Shown here: positions 35,510-44,916 of the stretch, one piece after another | Layout: every line of letters starts with the position of its first letter | How positions within the stretch are numbered: position 1 is the first letter of the stretch | Source of the DNA: Blastopirellula retiformator | GTDB lineage: Bacteria > Planctomycetota > Planctomycetia > Pirellulales > Pirellulaceae | Length of the DNA stretch: 64,000 nucleotides | Assembly: GCF_007859755.1 (NCBI RefSeq) | Contig: NZ_SJPF01000002.1 | Location: forward strand, 391,729-455,728 | Reading direction: 5' to 3' | The notes under the pieces: model-generated | What the model saw: only the letters and a program-made list of their open reading frames with translations | Database searches by the model: none | Told to the model about the DNA's origin: nothing | Position numbers and translations under genes: made by a program

Positions 35510-36865
35510 ATGCTTAGTCGTCGAACGATGCTGAAAGGACTGACGTTGGGAGCCGGCAGTCTGGCTCTCTCCCCCTTTCTCAATCACCTGGAGATGCTGC
35601 ATGGCGGCGACGTTCCACAGTTTCCGAAGCGGTTTGTCTTTGTGGTGAAAGGAAGTGGGCTGCAGGCCGATTTTCTCAATCCGGCCGGGTTGCAGCATGG
35701 GGGAGACAGAATCGTCGACGAGCCGCTAGCCGATCGCCGGCTGGCGGCGGGCATGGAGAGCCTAGAACCATTTCGCGCCAAGCTAACCATCTTGCAGGGG
35801 CTGAGCGGCAAGATGTGCACCACAGGGCACAACGCCTTTTATGGCGCGCTGGGCGCCTATCGTGCGCAGGAACATGAACAACCATCCACCGAAACGATTG
35901 ACGGCTTTTTGGCGAAAAAGTTTCCATCGGTCTTTGGCCACATTGGACTGAAGATGGGCGATGGCAGCCAAGGGATCGCCTATCCGTCGATCAGCGCCGC
36001 CGGCGAAAACCAACAGCTGCCGTTCCAATGCAACCCAGAACTCGCCTATCAAAACCTATTCGGCAGCATCGCCTCGGGGGGCGACGTTCGCCAGAAATAT
36101 CAGCGGACCGGCAACGTGCTGGACGCCATGGCCGACGATATCCGCAATTTGCAGCGAACGCTCGGCAGCGGGGAGCGGGAGAAGCTAGGCTACTACCTGA
36201 GCGGCTTCGAGTCGCTCCGTGACCGCCGCCTAAAGCTGGCGTCGATGCAAGAGGTGCTTCGCAATCATGCGCCGGAGATCAGCGACAAGTACGCTTCCAG
36301 CGTGACGACGCACCATCTCGAAGCGCATTTTGACATGGCGGCCGCCGCACTGATCACCGGCATCACTAACGTCGCGACGCTCCACTGTGATGAGCTAGGC
36401 TCAAGCTATGCTGGCATTGGCATCACGCCGATCGTGCATTCGGTCGGTCATGGCGCCGACAGCGGCACGCTCAGTTCGCAAGATTGCCGCAACCTAATCC
36501 GCAAGTTTCACTTTGATTTGATCGGTGATTTCGCCCAGAAACTGGCGGCGATTCCAGAAGGCGCCGGCACGATGCTCGATAACACGGTGATCGTCTATCT
36601 CAGCGACAACTCCGACAAGCACCATTCGACGGCGGTCGAGTGGCCGATGGTCGTACTTGGCGATCTCGGCGGCGGTCTAAAGACGGGGGGACGTTATCTT
36701 TCGTACCCGCGGTATGGTGCGTCGTCGCATCATCACACGATCGGCAATTGGCTCACCACGTTGACGCACGCCGCCGGCGTTCCGGTCGATCATTTTGGTC
36801 AACCTGACTTCGCGTTGGGCAAACCGCAGATACAGTCGGGACCGCTGGCGGAACTACTGGCGTAG
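35510..36865 (+). CDS. DUF1552 Tat-exported protein
   Basis: This 451-residue protein has a twin-arginine signal (SRRTMLKGLTLGAG at 3-16, then a hydrophobic stretch ending LALSPFL). DUF1552 hallmarks include PKRFVFVVKGSGLQ, the middle GHNAFYGALGAYRAQEH, and the C-terminal metal-binding-like VYLSDNSDKHHSTAVEWPMV and GASSHHHTIGNWLTTL. The protein should fold in the cytoplasm with a cofactor and be exported by Tat. DUF1552 and DUF1592 genes are near-constant neighbours in planctomycetes and are presumed partners. Here the LRR gene stands between them. The reaction is unknown. Confidence 0.92.
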   Translation: MLSRRTMLKGLTLGAGSLALSPFLNHLEMLHGGDVPQFPKRFVFVVKGSGLQADFLNPAGLQHGGDRIVDEPLADRRLAAGMESLEPFRAKLTILQGLSGKMCTTGHNAFYGALGAYRAQEHEQPSTETIDGFLAKKFPSVFGHIGLKMGDGSQGIAYPSISAAGENQQLPFQCNPELAYQNLFGSIASGGDVRQKYQRTGNVLDAMADDIRNLQRTLGSGEREKLGYYLSGFESLRDRRLKLASMQEVLRNHAPEISDKYASSVTTHHLEAHFDMAAAALITGITNVATLHCDELGSSYAGIGITPIVHSVGHGADSGTLSSQDCRNLIRKFHFDLIGDFAQKLAAIPEGAGTMLDNTVIVYLSDNSDKHHSTAVEWPMVVLGDLGGGLKTGGRYLSYPRYGASSHHHTIGNWLTTLTHAAGVPVDHFGQPDFALGKPQIQSGPLAELLA

Positions 36866-36885
36866 CGCCGCAGCTGAACGATTCG

Positions 36886-38082
36886 CTATTCAAAATGATG
36901 GGTCGAATTTCGATATTCGCGAGGCGTACATCCGACGACGCGCACGAACGCTTCGTTGAGCGTCCGCAAACTGCCGAAGCCGCTTCGGCGGGCGATCTCC
37001 TGCACGGTGAGTCGCGTGCCGTACAGTTCTCGCTTCACCCGTTCGACCCGCAATCGTTGGATCTCGCCGGCGACGGTTCGCTTGAAGTTCTTGCGAAACT
37101 CGGAGGTCAACTTCCTTCGAGAGATTAGCAGCGCTTCGGCGACGTCGTCGATCGAGATCGGCTGCTCCAGGTGTTCGTCAATATAGCGCAGCGCACGCCG
37201 CATCAGTTCGTCGTCGACCGCGATAAAATCGGTTGACCGGCGGGCGACGATGCCAACCGGCGGCAGATAAACCTTCTCTTGCTGAGACTCCTCCGCTCCG
37301 GCCGAGGAGTTGAGAGCTTGGTCGAGCAGCCGCGCCGCTTCGTAACCGATCTGTTCGTTCGGATACTCGAGACTGGTGATGCTCGGCTCGGGATGGGTGC
37401 ACAACTCTTCTTCGTTCGTGCCGGCGACAATCGCTACATCTTCCGGAATACGCCACCCGCGGTTGAAGCAGAGTTCGATCAAGACGCGGGTAATATCGAC
37501 TTCGCTGACAAACAGGCCAATGGGCAGATTCCAGCTTTCCAACCACTTTTCGATGCGCCGCTTTCCTCGTTTCCAATGACGGTAGTTGGCGTCGCCGTCT
37601 CCCAGTACGCTATGATTTCCTTCCAGTTGCAGCGACCTGCACTCGAAGCCAGCGTTTGCGATCGCATCGTGAAATGCGTTCGCTTCGACCGTTAACGCGC
37701 GATCTTCGGTCATGAATAGCGTGCCGAAGTTGCGAAACCCGCGGGCCAGCAAATGCTCGGCGCGTAGGCGTCCGCAAGCGGTGAAATCGGGAAAGACGCC
37801 TGCAGCAGGATGGTCGGCCGTTTTGAACAAGACGTTGACCACCGGCACGTTCAAACGGTTGGCGCGATCGATCCCTTCGGCCGACATGCGACCGATGATT
37901 CCGTCGTAGGGCGAAGGTTTTCCCTTCCGTATCGGCAGCGATCGCCAGGCCCAGTCGTCGACGATCAACCGCCAGTTCTCTTGTTGGCGGGCATAGCGGT
38001 GAATGCCGGCGAAAATGCTGACGTGCCGTTTGTACGGCTGGTCGATTTCCATCTGCACGCCGATCCGTTTTTCACTATTCAT
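36886..38082 (-). CDS. XylR-like regulator: periplasmic-binding-like domain plus AraC HTH
   Basis: This 398-residue protein has a LacI/PBP1-like sensor domain (about 1-285) with MEIDQPYKRHVSIFAGIHRY, YDGIIGRMSAEGIDRAN, HLLARGFRNFGTLFM, DVAIVAGTNEEELC and PSITSLEYPNEQIGYEAARL. A C-terminal AraC domain follows (about 295-392: DDVAEALLISRRKLTSEFRK, RRSGFGSLRTLNEAFV). This is the XylR arrangement, in which a sugar or related ligand switches DNA binding. It is convergent with the DUF1552 gene, so the target is not the upstream operon. Possible targets lie beyond 38083 or elsewhere. The dyad at 38166-38181 lies 84 bp upstream of its start and may be autoregulatory. Confidence 0.88.
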   Translation of the reverse strand: MNSEKRIGVQMEIDQPYKRHVSIFAGIHRYARQQENWRLIVDDWAWRSLPIRKGKPSPYDGIIGRMSAEGIDRANRLNVPVVNVLFKTADHPAAGVFPDFTACGRLRAEHLLARGFRNFGTLFMTEDRALTVEANAFHDAIANAGFECRSLQLEGNHSVLGDGDANYRHWKRGKRRIEKWLESWNLPIGLFVSEVDITRVLIELCFNRGWRIPEDVAIVAGTNEEELCTHPEPSITSLEYPNEQIGYEAARLLDQALNSSAGAEESQQEKVYLPPVGIVARRSTDFIAVDDELMRRALRYIDEHLEQPISIDDVAEALLISRRKLTSEFRKNFKRTVAGEIQRLRVERVKRELYGTRLTVQEIARRSGFGSLRTLNEAFVRVVGCTPREYRNSTHHFE

Positions 38083-38165
38083 GCAAGAGATCCAGTTTGC
38101 CCAAAGCCGCTACTCTTTTGCCTGAAATGGCAAGCTAGTTCCGTTATTGTGGACGATGTACTCAA

Positions 38166-38487
38166 CGAATCAACGGATTCGCAATAAGAAATCAAAATTT
38201 TCCCAACGCCTTCATAGCCGGCCCAAAGGTAACAAGGGCAAGCGACGCGAAGGTCAACCCGAAGGAGACGCCAGCCAAACGACATTCACCTACTGTTCAT
38301 GAGCCAACCGCGGCATTTGGTCCGCCAACGTTCATGACCCATTCAAATCTCCCGGAACAGAGATGAAGCGAGCGTCGACTTCCGAACCTAGGCAAGTTAC
38401 GGCAGCCGACACGAACGTCCCCCAACGTTCAACACCAGGCGGTACTGACATCGATTTTTCAGAGCGGCAAGTTTGCACCTCTGAAAA
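38166..38487. promoter_or_regulatory. Divergent region with two dyads upstream of the XylR-like and DUF1559 genes
   Basis: The 479-bp gap 38083-38561 has no gene. It contains CGAATC-AACG-GATTCG (38166-38181) near the XylR-like gene. A 9-bp inverted repeat, TTTTCAGAG (38456-38464) and CTCTGAAAA (38479-38487), lies about 75 bp before the DUF1559 start. A direct repeat GTTCATGA occurs at 38295-38302 and 38330-38337. These are candidate operators or leader hairpins; no promoter hexamers are claimed. Confidence 0.35.
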
Positions 38488-38561
38488 CCACGCTCCATCA
38501 GGCGCGAATAATCAAATTCTATCTTCAGTACGTCGTTCATAACTTTCATGGAGAAGTTACC

Positions 38562-39569
38562 GTGACAAAGCTCGCTCGTCGCGGTTTCACCTTGGTGGAA
38601 CTGCTTGTGGTAATCGCAATTATCGGGGTTCTAATCGCCCTGCTCCTTCCGGCCGTCCAGCAAGCCCGCGAGGCTGCCCGACGGATGCAATGCACCAATA
38701 ACCAAAAGCAACTTGGTATTGCGCTGCACACCTTTCATGATGCGTTTCGCAATTTTCCGGTCGGCCTGACCGGCCACTATCACGCTTCGGCTGGACCTAC
38801 CTCCGGATCTTGGTACGGCCCCACCGCCCACACCGGAGCGGTGGGATGGGGATCGCGGATCCTGCCGTTCATGGAACAGCAGGCGCTTTACGATGAAATC
38901 TTCGCCACGTATCCCAACCAGTCGGGCTTCGACGGTTGGAGCAGTGCCGGCATCTTAGGACGCGTGCCTCAGGAAGCGTATCAAACGTCGCTTGAGTCGT
39001 TCATCTGCCCATCCGATGCGGCGACCGACAAAATTAGTCTCGATATTCCGCAGCCCGCCAAGCCGTACGAACAACGTTTCGCCCGCGCAAATTACGTCGC
39101 TTGCGCCGGCTCGGCCGAATTTGGTCAAGGCGCCCGCGACGACATCAGCGGCGCCAACAGCGGATCGATCTACGACTATCACAATGGCGATACCGGTGGG
39201 CTGATGTTCCAAGGGCATCCCGACTACAACGGCGTCGAAATCAGCCTGGCCGACGTCGTTGACGGCACGTCCAACACGCTGATGGTCTCCGAACGAAGCA
39301 GCGAACCGACGCCGTCGGGACGTCGCAACGGCTCGGCCTGGATTGGTGGACACGAGAATCGAACGCGGGAAGTGGCGTTTACGACCTTCGTCACTCCCAA
39401 CTCGATCGGCAGTTTGCCGGAAGATACTTGCGCCGCCAGCCTGCATCCGGGCGGAGTGAACGCTTGCCTGGCGGACGGCTCGGTGCGGTTCATCGCCGAG
39501 ACGGTTGATGGAACCACCTACTTGAACCTGGGTGACCGCAACGATGGGGAAGTCCTCGCCGCCTATTAG
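38562..39569 (+). CDS. DUF1559 prepilin-like protein (copy 2 of 3)
   Basis: The start is GTG 38562 with GGAGAAG upstream. The 335-residue product opens [19 protein letters not shown], the prepilin leader and hydrophobic stalk, followed by [15 protein letters not shown]. Family landmarks follow: QLGIALHTFHDAFRNFP, GAVGWGSRILPFMEQQ, SFICPSDAATD, DVVDGTSNTLMVSER and the C-terminal HPGGVNACLADGSVRFIAE. It is a probable surface pseudopilin processed by prepilin peptidase. Its lipoprotein partner lies 379 bp downstream, much farther than usual, because short repeat elements fill the gap. Confidence 0.92.
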   Translation: MTKLARRGFTLVELLVVIAIIGVLIALLLPAVQQAREAARRMQCTNNQKQLGIALHTFHDAFRNFPVGLTGHYHASAGPTSGSWYGPTAHTGAVGWGSRILPFMEQQALYDEIFATYPNQSGFDGWSSAGILGRVPQEAYQTSLESFICPSDAATDKISLDIPQPAKPYEQRFARANYVACAGSAEFGQGARDDISGANSGSIYDYHNGDTGGLMFQGHPDYNGVEISLADVVDGTSNTLMVSERSSEPTPSGRRNGSAWIGGHENRTREVAFTTFVTPNSIGSLPEDTCAASLHPGGVNACLADGSVRFIAETVDGTTYLNLGDRNDGEVLAAY

Positions 39570-39588
39570 AGCGTTTTTCTGATAGCTG

Positions 39589-39706
39589 TAGCGTTTCCGG
39601 CGTTGGTGAGGCAAGCTGGTCAAGGCGACCGAAGCAGGCGAATCCTCAAGATTCGTCGATGCAGGTCAACGCCGACCAGCGCGGCCGCAACCAGCCAGAA
39701 CGCTAA
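39589..39706. repeat. R2 short palindromic element
   Basis: About 118 bp begins TAGCGTTTCCGG and ends with the sequence whose reverse complement begins TTAGCGTTCTGG, giving imperfect terminal inverted repeats. The last 24 bp are identical to 3173-3196. An R1 element is inserted directly at its right edge (after CTAA at 39703-39706). No coding capacity is seen. Confidence 0.45.
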
Positions 39707-39840
39707 CTGCCTGTTGAAAAATGCCCTCGTGGCATTTTCCAACCTCGCCAGGCTCAGAGCATAGCTCTTCGCGGCTCGCAAAATAACGACGTACGTCGCT
39801 ATTTAGGGATCGCATCCCTGCGATCCAGCAGCCCGTTGAG
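39707..39840 (-). mobile_element. R1 multi-hairpin element, copy D (5' arm lost)
   Basis: On the minus strand it carries the complete 3' end (TTGAAAAATGCC-type hairpin, CAGGCAG) flanked by CTAA on the plus strand (39703-39706). At the other side the first arm of hairpin 1 (CAGTCCGTTGATTTT) is missing and unrelated sequence begins. It lies between the DUF1559 gene and its lipoprotein gene. No gene is seen in 39841-39948. Confidence 0.82.
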
Positions 39841-39948
39841 ATGACGTTAGGGGACCGTCATGATTTCGTTTTGTCGTTTTTCATCGCAGCGGCGCGCGTC
39901 AACGCCGCCGCTGCACACAGCAAACAGAAATCAGAGAGATCACAATAA

Positions 39949-40350
39949 ATGATTGAAACCTTCAAACGATATTTCGCCATAACATTGTGTACCGCAGCTT
40001 CGTTGCTGGTCGGTTGCGCCGATGATGGACTCGACCGGGTAGGAATCTCGGGACACGTCATCTACGAAGGAGCGCCGCTGGAAGGAGCCGAGGTGTTGTT
40101 CCGACCGCAGCATGGTCCAAACTCCAGCTCGTTAACCGACGAGACGGGCCGCTATCAAGTCGACAACTCGTTCGGACCCGTTTCTGGTTCGTGCGAGGTC
40201 CGGGTGATGAAGACCATGGTTCCGGAAGGAGAGCAGTTCAGCCGCAATGTGCTGCCTGCCAAGTTCAGCAGACAACCCAAGATCATCAAGCTCGAGCAAG
40301 GTCAAAATTCGCTCGATTTAGACCTCGATACTTGGGACGATAAATCGTAG
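39949..40350 (+). CDS. Small transthyretin-like lipoprotein
   Basis: This 133-residue protein has a signal peptide and lipobox ASLLVGC (Cys at about 24). The mature part is one carboxypeptidase-regulatory-like domain: ISGHVIYEGAPLEGAEVLF, then SLTDETGRYQVDNSFGP and a last strand with VRVMK. It corresponds to the lipoprotein usually encoded directly behind DUF1559 genes and is probably the partner of the protein at 38562, now separated by R2 and R1 elements. Whether it is still co-transcribed is uncertain, since the R1 hairpins may attenuate read-through. Confidence 0.78.
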   Translation: MIETFKRYFAITLCTAASLLVGCADDGLDRVGISGHVIYEGAPLEGAEVLFRPQHGPNSSSLTDETGRYQVDNSFGPVSGSCEVRVMKTMVPEGEQFSRNVLPAKFSRQPKIIKLEQGQNSLDLDLDTWDDKS

Positions 40351-40500
40351 TCGATCCAACGTCAACATTTCGCCGCTTGCAGGCTCAACGCGTCTCGGAC
40401 CTGGCGCCCCAAAGTCATCGTCCGAGGCGGCTTGAGTCGCTCGGCGATTGTTCTCGTTCCGTCGTTTCAACAAGACATCCTTAGCCAGACGCCAATTCGT

Positions 40501-43500
40501 ATGCCGCTTTCGCGAAGCACTTGGGTACTCCCTCTGCTGTTTGTTGCGATCGTCACCCCCGCGTTCGCCCAATCGACGCTGGAAGAGAAGCTCTCGATTC
40601 ATCCTCCCTCGTATCTCGCCAAGCGAGCCCGGATTGTGGGAGACTGGGAAAGGGGCGCTCGTGTCTTTGCGCAAGCGGGGCTGGGTTGCACCCAATGCCA
40701 TGCTCCCCAGCAGTCCGAACTGCGTCTGGGGCCCGACCTGTCGACGCTTGGCGAGCGTGCCGCTTACCAGCATGTCGTCGAGTCGATCCTGCACCCTTCT
40801 CGCACGATGGAAGCGGGTTTCCAGACCGTTCGCCTGCTGACGGTCGACGGAGTCAGTCTTACCGGTATTCTCCGTGCAGAAACGCCCGAGCAGGTCGTCC
40901 TGGCCATCCCGGGCCAGGCGGCGACCAAAACGATCGCTCGCGACGACATTGATGCGATGGCGACAGGCGACTCGTTGATGCCGCAGGGCCTGGTCAATCA
41001 GCTGGAAGACGAGCAGCAATTCTTCGACCTGGTGCGGTTTGTCGTCGAGCTAGGATCGGAAGGAGAGACGGGATCGGCCGCAGAGCGCCTAACCGACGCC
41101 GCCAAGCTCGTCGATTTTGTGCTTCCTGAATATGAGAACAAGCTCGATCACCGCGCGTTTCTAACCCAATGGAACAAACAATCGCTGCAGCACGGCGGTC
41201 AAATCTACGCCGGCCTCTGCGTCAACTGCCACGGCACGCACGACAAGCCGGGGTCGCTTCCCAATGCGTTGGCGTTCGCCAGCGGCAAGTTCAAAAATGG
41301 CGCCGACCCACTTTCGATGTATCGCACGATTACGCATGGATATCGAATGATGTTGCCGCAGCATCAGCTGACGCCGCAGCAAAAATATGACGTGATTCAC
41401 TACATTCGCGAAGCCTACCTCAAGCCGCACAATTCCAGTCAGTTTGTTCCGGTCGACGCGGACTATTTGGCCAGCCTTCCGCAAGGAACCGAGCGTGGTC
41501 CGGCGCCCAGCCGCAGCGTCCCCTGGAGCGACATGGATTATGGCCCTTTCCTGATCAGCACCTACGAAATGAAGTCGGACGATCGGGCGACTCGATCGAA
41601 ACGCGATTTTCTGCCGAACATCGCGCACAAGGGAATCGCCGTTCGGCTGGATCCCGGCCAAGGCGGCGTTTCGCGCGGGTCCTATTGGACGGCGTTTGAC
41701 CATGACACGATGCGGGTCGCCGGCGCCTGGCACGGACGCGGGTTTATCGACTGGCACGGAATTTTGTTTGACGGTCGGCATGGGGTTCATCCGCGAACCA
41801 TTGGCGATTTGCAGTTTGGGGCTCTGAACGAACCTGGGTGGGCCAATCCGCAAACAGGCGACTTCGAGGATGTCCGGATCGTCGGCAAGGATGGCCGCCG
41901 GTATGGTCCTCTGCCCCGTAGTTGGATGCACTACGAGGGTCTCTATCGCCATGGCGATCAAGTTGTCGTCTCTTACACCGTGGGAGATGCACCCATCTTG
42001 GAGTCACACTCAATCGCAACCCCGACGACCGAGGACGACGGCGTCGCGTGGATCCGGACGCTGAATGTGGGACGCTCATCGCGAGATCTGACGATGCGGA
42101 TCGCACCTTCCGCGCAGATCGTCGCCCGGCTAGTCGGCGGCGGGGCGCTCTCAATCGAGGAACTGGATAGCTACCAAGTGGTGAAAATCGCGGCCAGCGC
42201 GACGCCGGTCGATTTTCAGGTGGCGATGATGCCGAAAGAAGACGCCGATATCCTGCGCGCTTGGAAACCAGGCGCCACGGCCGACCTGACGTCGGTGACC
42301 AAGGGAGGTCCAGCGAAGTGGAACGAAGAATTCGAGGTGAAGAACGAGCCGCTTTCCAGCGACGGTCCGCTGGCGGTCGACGTGCTTCGCCGGCCGACTT
42401 CCAGCAGTTGGAACTGCCGTTTGCAGCTATCGGGGCTCGATTTCTTGCCTGATGGCCGTATGGTCGTCTGCAGTTGGGGGGGCGATGTCTGGATCATTTC
42501 TGACTTCCGCAAGGGAAGCAGCGCGAAATGGCGGCGAATCGCTTCCGGACTGTTTCAGCCGCTAGGTATCAAGACCGTTGGCGAGAAGATCTTTGTCGGG
42601 TGCCGCGACCAAATCGTTCAGCTGCACGATTTGAATGGCGACGGCGAAGTCGATTTCTACGAGAACTTTAACAGCGATCACCAGGTTACGGAGCACTTCC
42701 ACGAGTTCGCGATGGGATTGCAGGTCGACGAGGCGGGCAATTTCTACTACGCCAAGAGTGCGCGCCATGCTCTCGATTCGCTGGTTCCGCACCATGGTAC
42801 GTTGTTGAAAGTGACTGCTGACGGCGAGGAAACGAAGATCATCGCCCATGGATTTCGTGCGGCCAACGGCGTCTGCATCAACCCCGACGGGTCCTTCTTC
42901 GTCACCGATCAAGAGGGGCACTGGACCCCGATGAACCGTATCAATCGGGTCGTTTCTGGCGGGTTTTATGGCAACATGTATGGCTACGGCGCTCCGGAAG
43001 ATTCGGGCGACGATGCGATGGAGATGCCTCTCTGCTGGCCGAACCGCTCGTTCGATCGCTCACCCGCGGAATTGCTTTGGTTGGACGACGATCGCTGGGG
43101 ACCGCTTGCCGGATCGCTTGTTTCGCTTTCATACGGTTATGGACGAATCTTCGTCGTCCCTCACGAGAATGTCGATGGGGTTTGGCAAGGGGGAATGTGC
43201 CGCCTGCCGATTCCCGATTTTCCGACCGGCATCATGCGAGCAAGGATCGATCCGCAGACCGGCGACCTTTACACGTGCGGGCTATTCGCCTGGGCGAGCA
43301 ACCAGTCAGATAGCCCCGGCGGGCTGTATCGCGTTCGGCCGACCGGCGAACCGCTGCATTTACCGGTGGGGCTGAAGGCCAACTTGCACGGAATCACGAT
43401 CACCTTTACGGAGCCGATTCAGAAGCAAGCGGCCGAAGACCCCGCCAACTATCTGATCGAAGCCTGGGGCTTGAAGCGATCCGCTCGCTACGGTTCCGAC

Positions 43501-43704
43501 CAATATGATCGACACGATTTGCCGGTAAAATCGGCCGCACTTTCGGCAGACGGCAAGTCGGTCACCTTGACCATTCCCGATCTCAAGCCGACCTGGTGCA
43601 TGGAAATCGCCTACGAGTTGTCCAGCGTCGCCGGCGAAGAGTTTCAGGGAGTGATTCAAAACTCGATCTACAAACTGGGCGACTCGACCGCGTCCGCTCC
43701 CTAA
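40501..43704 (+). CDS. Giant exported c-type haem protein with beta-propeller region
   Basis: ATG 40501 gives 1067 residues with a signal peptide (1-23, PAFA); a frame start at 40432 would put 23 residues in front of it. Two haem sites are visible: CTQCH (63-67) in a PVC-type haem-binding domain (GARVFAQAGLGCTQCH) and CVNCH (240-244) in a cytochrome c domain (GGQIYAGLCVNCHG). The middle part (about 290-600) resembles the DUF6797-type domain. A propeller-like region (about 620-900) carries SGLDFLPDGRMVVCSWGG and GFRAANGVCINPDGSFFVTD. The protein likely couples oxidation of an alcohol or sugar to periplasmic electron transfer, as proposed for related planctomycete proteins. The substrate is unknown. 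Confidence 0.85.
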   Translation: MPLSRSTWVLPLLFVAIVTPAFAQSTLEEKLSIHPPSYLAKRARIVGDWERGARVFAQAGLGCTQCHAPQQSELRLGPDLSTLGERAAYQHVVESILHPSRTMEAGFQTVRLLTVDGVSLTGILRAETPEQVVLAIPGQAATKTIARDDIDAMATGDSLMPQGLVNQLEDEQQFFDLVRFVVELGSEGETGSAAERLTDAAKLVDFVLPEYENKLDHRAFLTQWNKQSLQHGGQIYAGLCVNCHGTHDKPGSLPNALAFASGKFKNGADPLSMYRTITHGYRMMLPQHQLTPQQKYDVIHYIREAYLKPHNSSQFVPVDADYLASLPQGTERGPAPSRSVPWSDMDYGPFLISTYEMKSDDRATRSKRDFLPNIAHKGIAVRLDPGQGGVSRGSYWTAFDHDTMRVAGAWHGRGFIDWHGILFDGRHGVHPRTIGDLQFGALNEPGWANPQTGDFEDVRIVGKDGRRYGPLPRSWMHYEGLYRHGDQVVVSYTVGDAPILESHSIATPTTEDDGVAWIRTLNVGRSSRDLTMRIAPSAQIVARLVGGGALSIEELDSYQVVKIAASATPVDFQVAMMPKEDADILRAWKPGATADLTSVTKGGPAKWNEEFEVKNEPLSSDGPLAVDVLRRPTSSSWNCRLQLSGLDFLPDGRMVVCSWGGDVWIISDFRKGSSAKWRRIASGLFQPLGIKTVGEKIFVGCRDQIVQLHDLNGDGEVDFYENFNSDHQVTEHFHEFAMGLQVDEAGNFYYAKSARHALDSLVPHHGTLLKVTADGEETKIIAHGFRAANGVCINPDGSFFVTDQEGHWTPMNRINRVVSGGFYGNMYGYGAPEDSGDDAMEMPLCWPNRSFDRSPAELLWLDDDRWGPLAGSLVSLSYGYGRIFVVPHENVDGVWQGGMCRLPIPDFPTGIMRARIDPQTGDLYTCGLFAWASNQSDSPGGLYRVRPTGEPLHLPVGLKANLHGITITFTEPIQKQAAEDPANYLIEAWGLKRSARYGSDQYDRHDLPVKSAALSADGKSVTLTIPDLKPTWCMEIAYELSSVAGEEFQGVIQNSIYKLGDSTASAP

Positions 43705-43747
43705 AACGCAACCCACCTCTAATTACCATTCCCACGAGGAGACTCGC

Positions 43748-44809
43748 ATGTCACGAACTGTCGCTTGGTTACCGCTCCTTCTAATCGCCGCGCTGATAGC
43801 GCCTGCCTTGGTCCAGGCGGCCGATACCTACCAGGTCTTTATCCTGGCCGGGCAGTCGAACATGGAAGGCAAAGCATCCAACCAACTGCTCGAGCATCAA
43901 GCGACCGATCCCGCCACGAGCGCCTTGTTCGCGCGCTTTCGGGATGGCGACAAGTGGATCGAACGCGACGACGTTTCGATCAAGTTTCTGGAGCGTCACG
44001 GACCGCTTACGCTTGGCTACGGATCGCGCGACAAGACCGGTTTGGAGCTTGCCTTCGGCACGGCGATGGGGGAACACTACGACGAGCCGGTGCTGTTGAT
44101 CAAGACTGCGTGGGGCGGCCATTCGCTCTATCAAAAATTTCGGCCCCCCAGCGCCGGGTTGCCCAGCGAGGAAGTCTTGGCGGAAGAGTTGGCGAATCTT
44201 CAGGAACGAACCAAGAAGAACAACGAAAAGCGAAATCGAAACGATCCGCTGCCGACGATGGCAGAGGTCAAAGCGCAGTATGGCATCTCGTATCAAAACA
44301 TGATGCAGGACGTCAAAGAAACGCTGCAGAACGCCGACACGCTTTTTCCGCAACTTGCCGGGAAACAGCCGCAAATCGCCGGTTTCGTTTGGTTTCAGGG
44401 CTTTAACGACATGTTCGGCGACTACGCCAAGCAGGAGTACGCCCAGAACATGAAGCTACTGATTCACGATATTCGCGCCGCCTGGAACAGTCCTGATTTG
44501 CCGGTTGTGATTGGCGCCTTGGGACAAAACGGCTCGAGCCCGGCGCAGGAAAACATGAAGGCGATTCAAGACGCCCAACTGGCGATGAACGAAGTTCCCG
44601 AGTTCGCCGGCAACGTAAAAACGATTCGTACCGACGTGTTGGTCGACAAAGTTGCGGAGGAAAAGTTCCCGACTTGGAAAGAGAACATTGAAGAGTGGAA
44701 GCTCGTCGGTTCCGATCGACCTTACCATTACCTCGGCAGCGCGATTTGGTACACCCGCATTGGCGATGAGTTGGCCAAGACGATGCTGGAGCTGAAGGGA
44801 AGCAATTAG
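43748..44809 (+). CDS. Secreted sialate O-acetylesterase-like SGNH hydrolase
   Basis: This 353-residue protein lies behind a strong GAGGAG site, with a signal peptide (1-24, ALVQAA). The SGNH esterase block I is FILAGQSNMEGKAS with the nucleophile Ser. Further motifs are LLIKTAWGGHSLYQKF (block II/III-like) and QIAGFVWFQGFNDMFGDY (block III Asn region); the final Asp/His part is near YHYLGSAIWYTRIG. The family removes O-acetyl groups from sialic acids or other acetylated glycans. An extracellular role in deacetylating algal or host glycans is plausible. It follows the giant haem protein by 43 bp and may share its transcript. Confidence 0.85.
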   Translation: MSRTVAWLPLLLIAALIAPALVQAADTYQVFILAGQSNMEGKASNQLLEHQATDPATSALFARFRDGDKWIERDDVSIKFLERHGPLTLGYGSRDKTGLELAFGTAMGEHYDEPVLLIKTAWGGHSLYQKFRPPSAGLPSEEVLAEELANLQERTKKNNEKRNRNDPLPTMAEVKAQYGISYQNMMQDVKETLQNADTLFPQLAGKQPQIAGFVWFQGFNDMFGDYAKQEYAQNMKLLIHDIRAAWNSPDLPVVIGALGQNGSSPAQENMKAIQDAQLAMNEVPEFAGNVKTIRTDVLVDKVAEEKFPTWKENIEEWKLVGSDRPYHYLGSAIWYTRIGDELAKTMLELKGSN

Positions 44810-44833
44810 CCGCTTGCTTTTGTAGAGCTGCCT

Positions 44834-44862
44834 CGCGGGGGCGCGCGCCAGCGGCCCCCGCG
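44834..44862. terminator. GC-rich hairpin between convergent genes
   Basis: CGCGGGGGC (44834-44842) and GCCCCCGCG (44854-44862) form a perfect 9-bp stem with an 11-nt loop between the stops at 44809 (plus) and 44917 (minus). There is no T-run on either strand, so it is at best a bidirectional pause or a rho-assisted terminator. Confidence 0.4.
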
Positions 44863-44916
44863 GAACAAAGAGTCAGAGAAATTTGACGGTAGATCGCGCG
44901 GCGAAATCGCCTGTCC

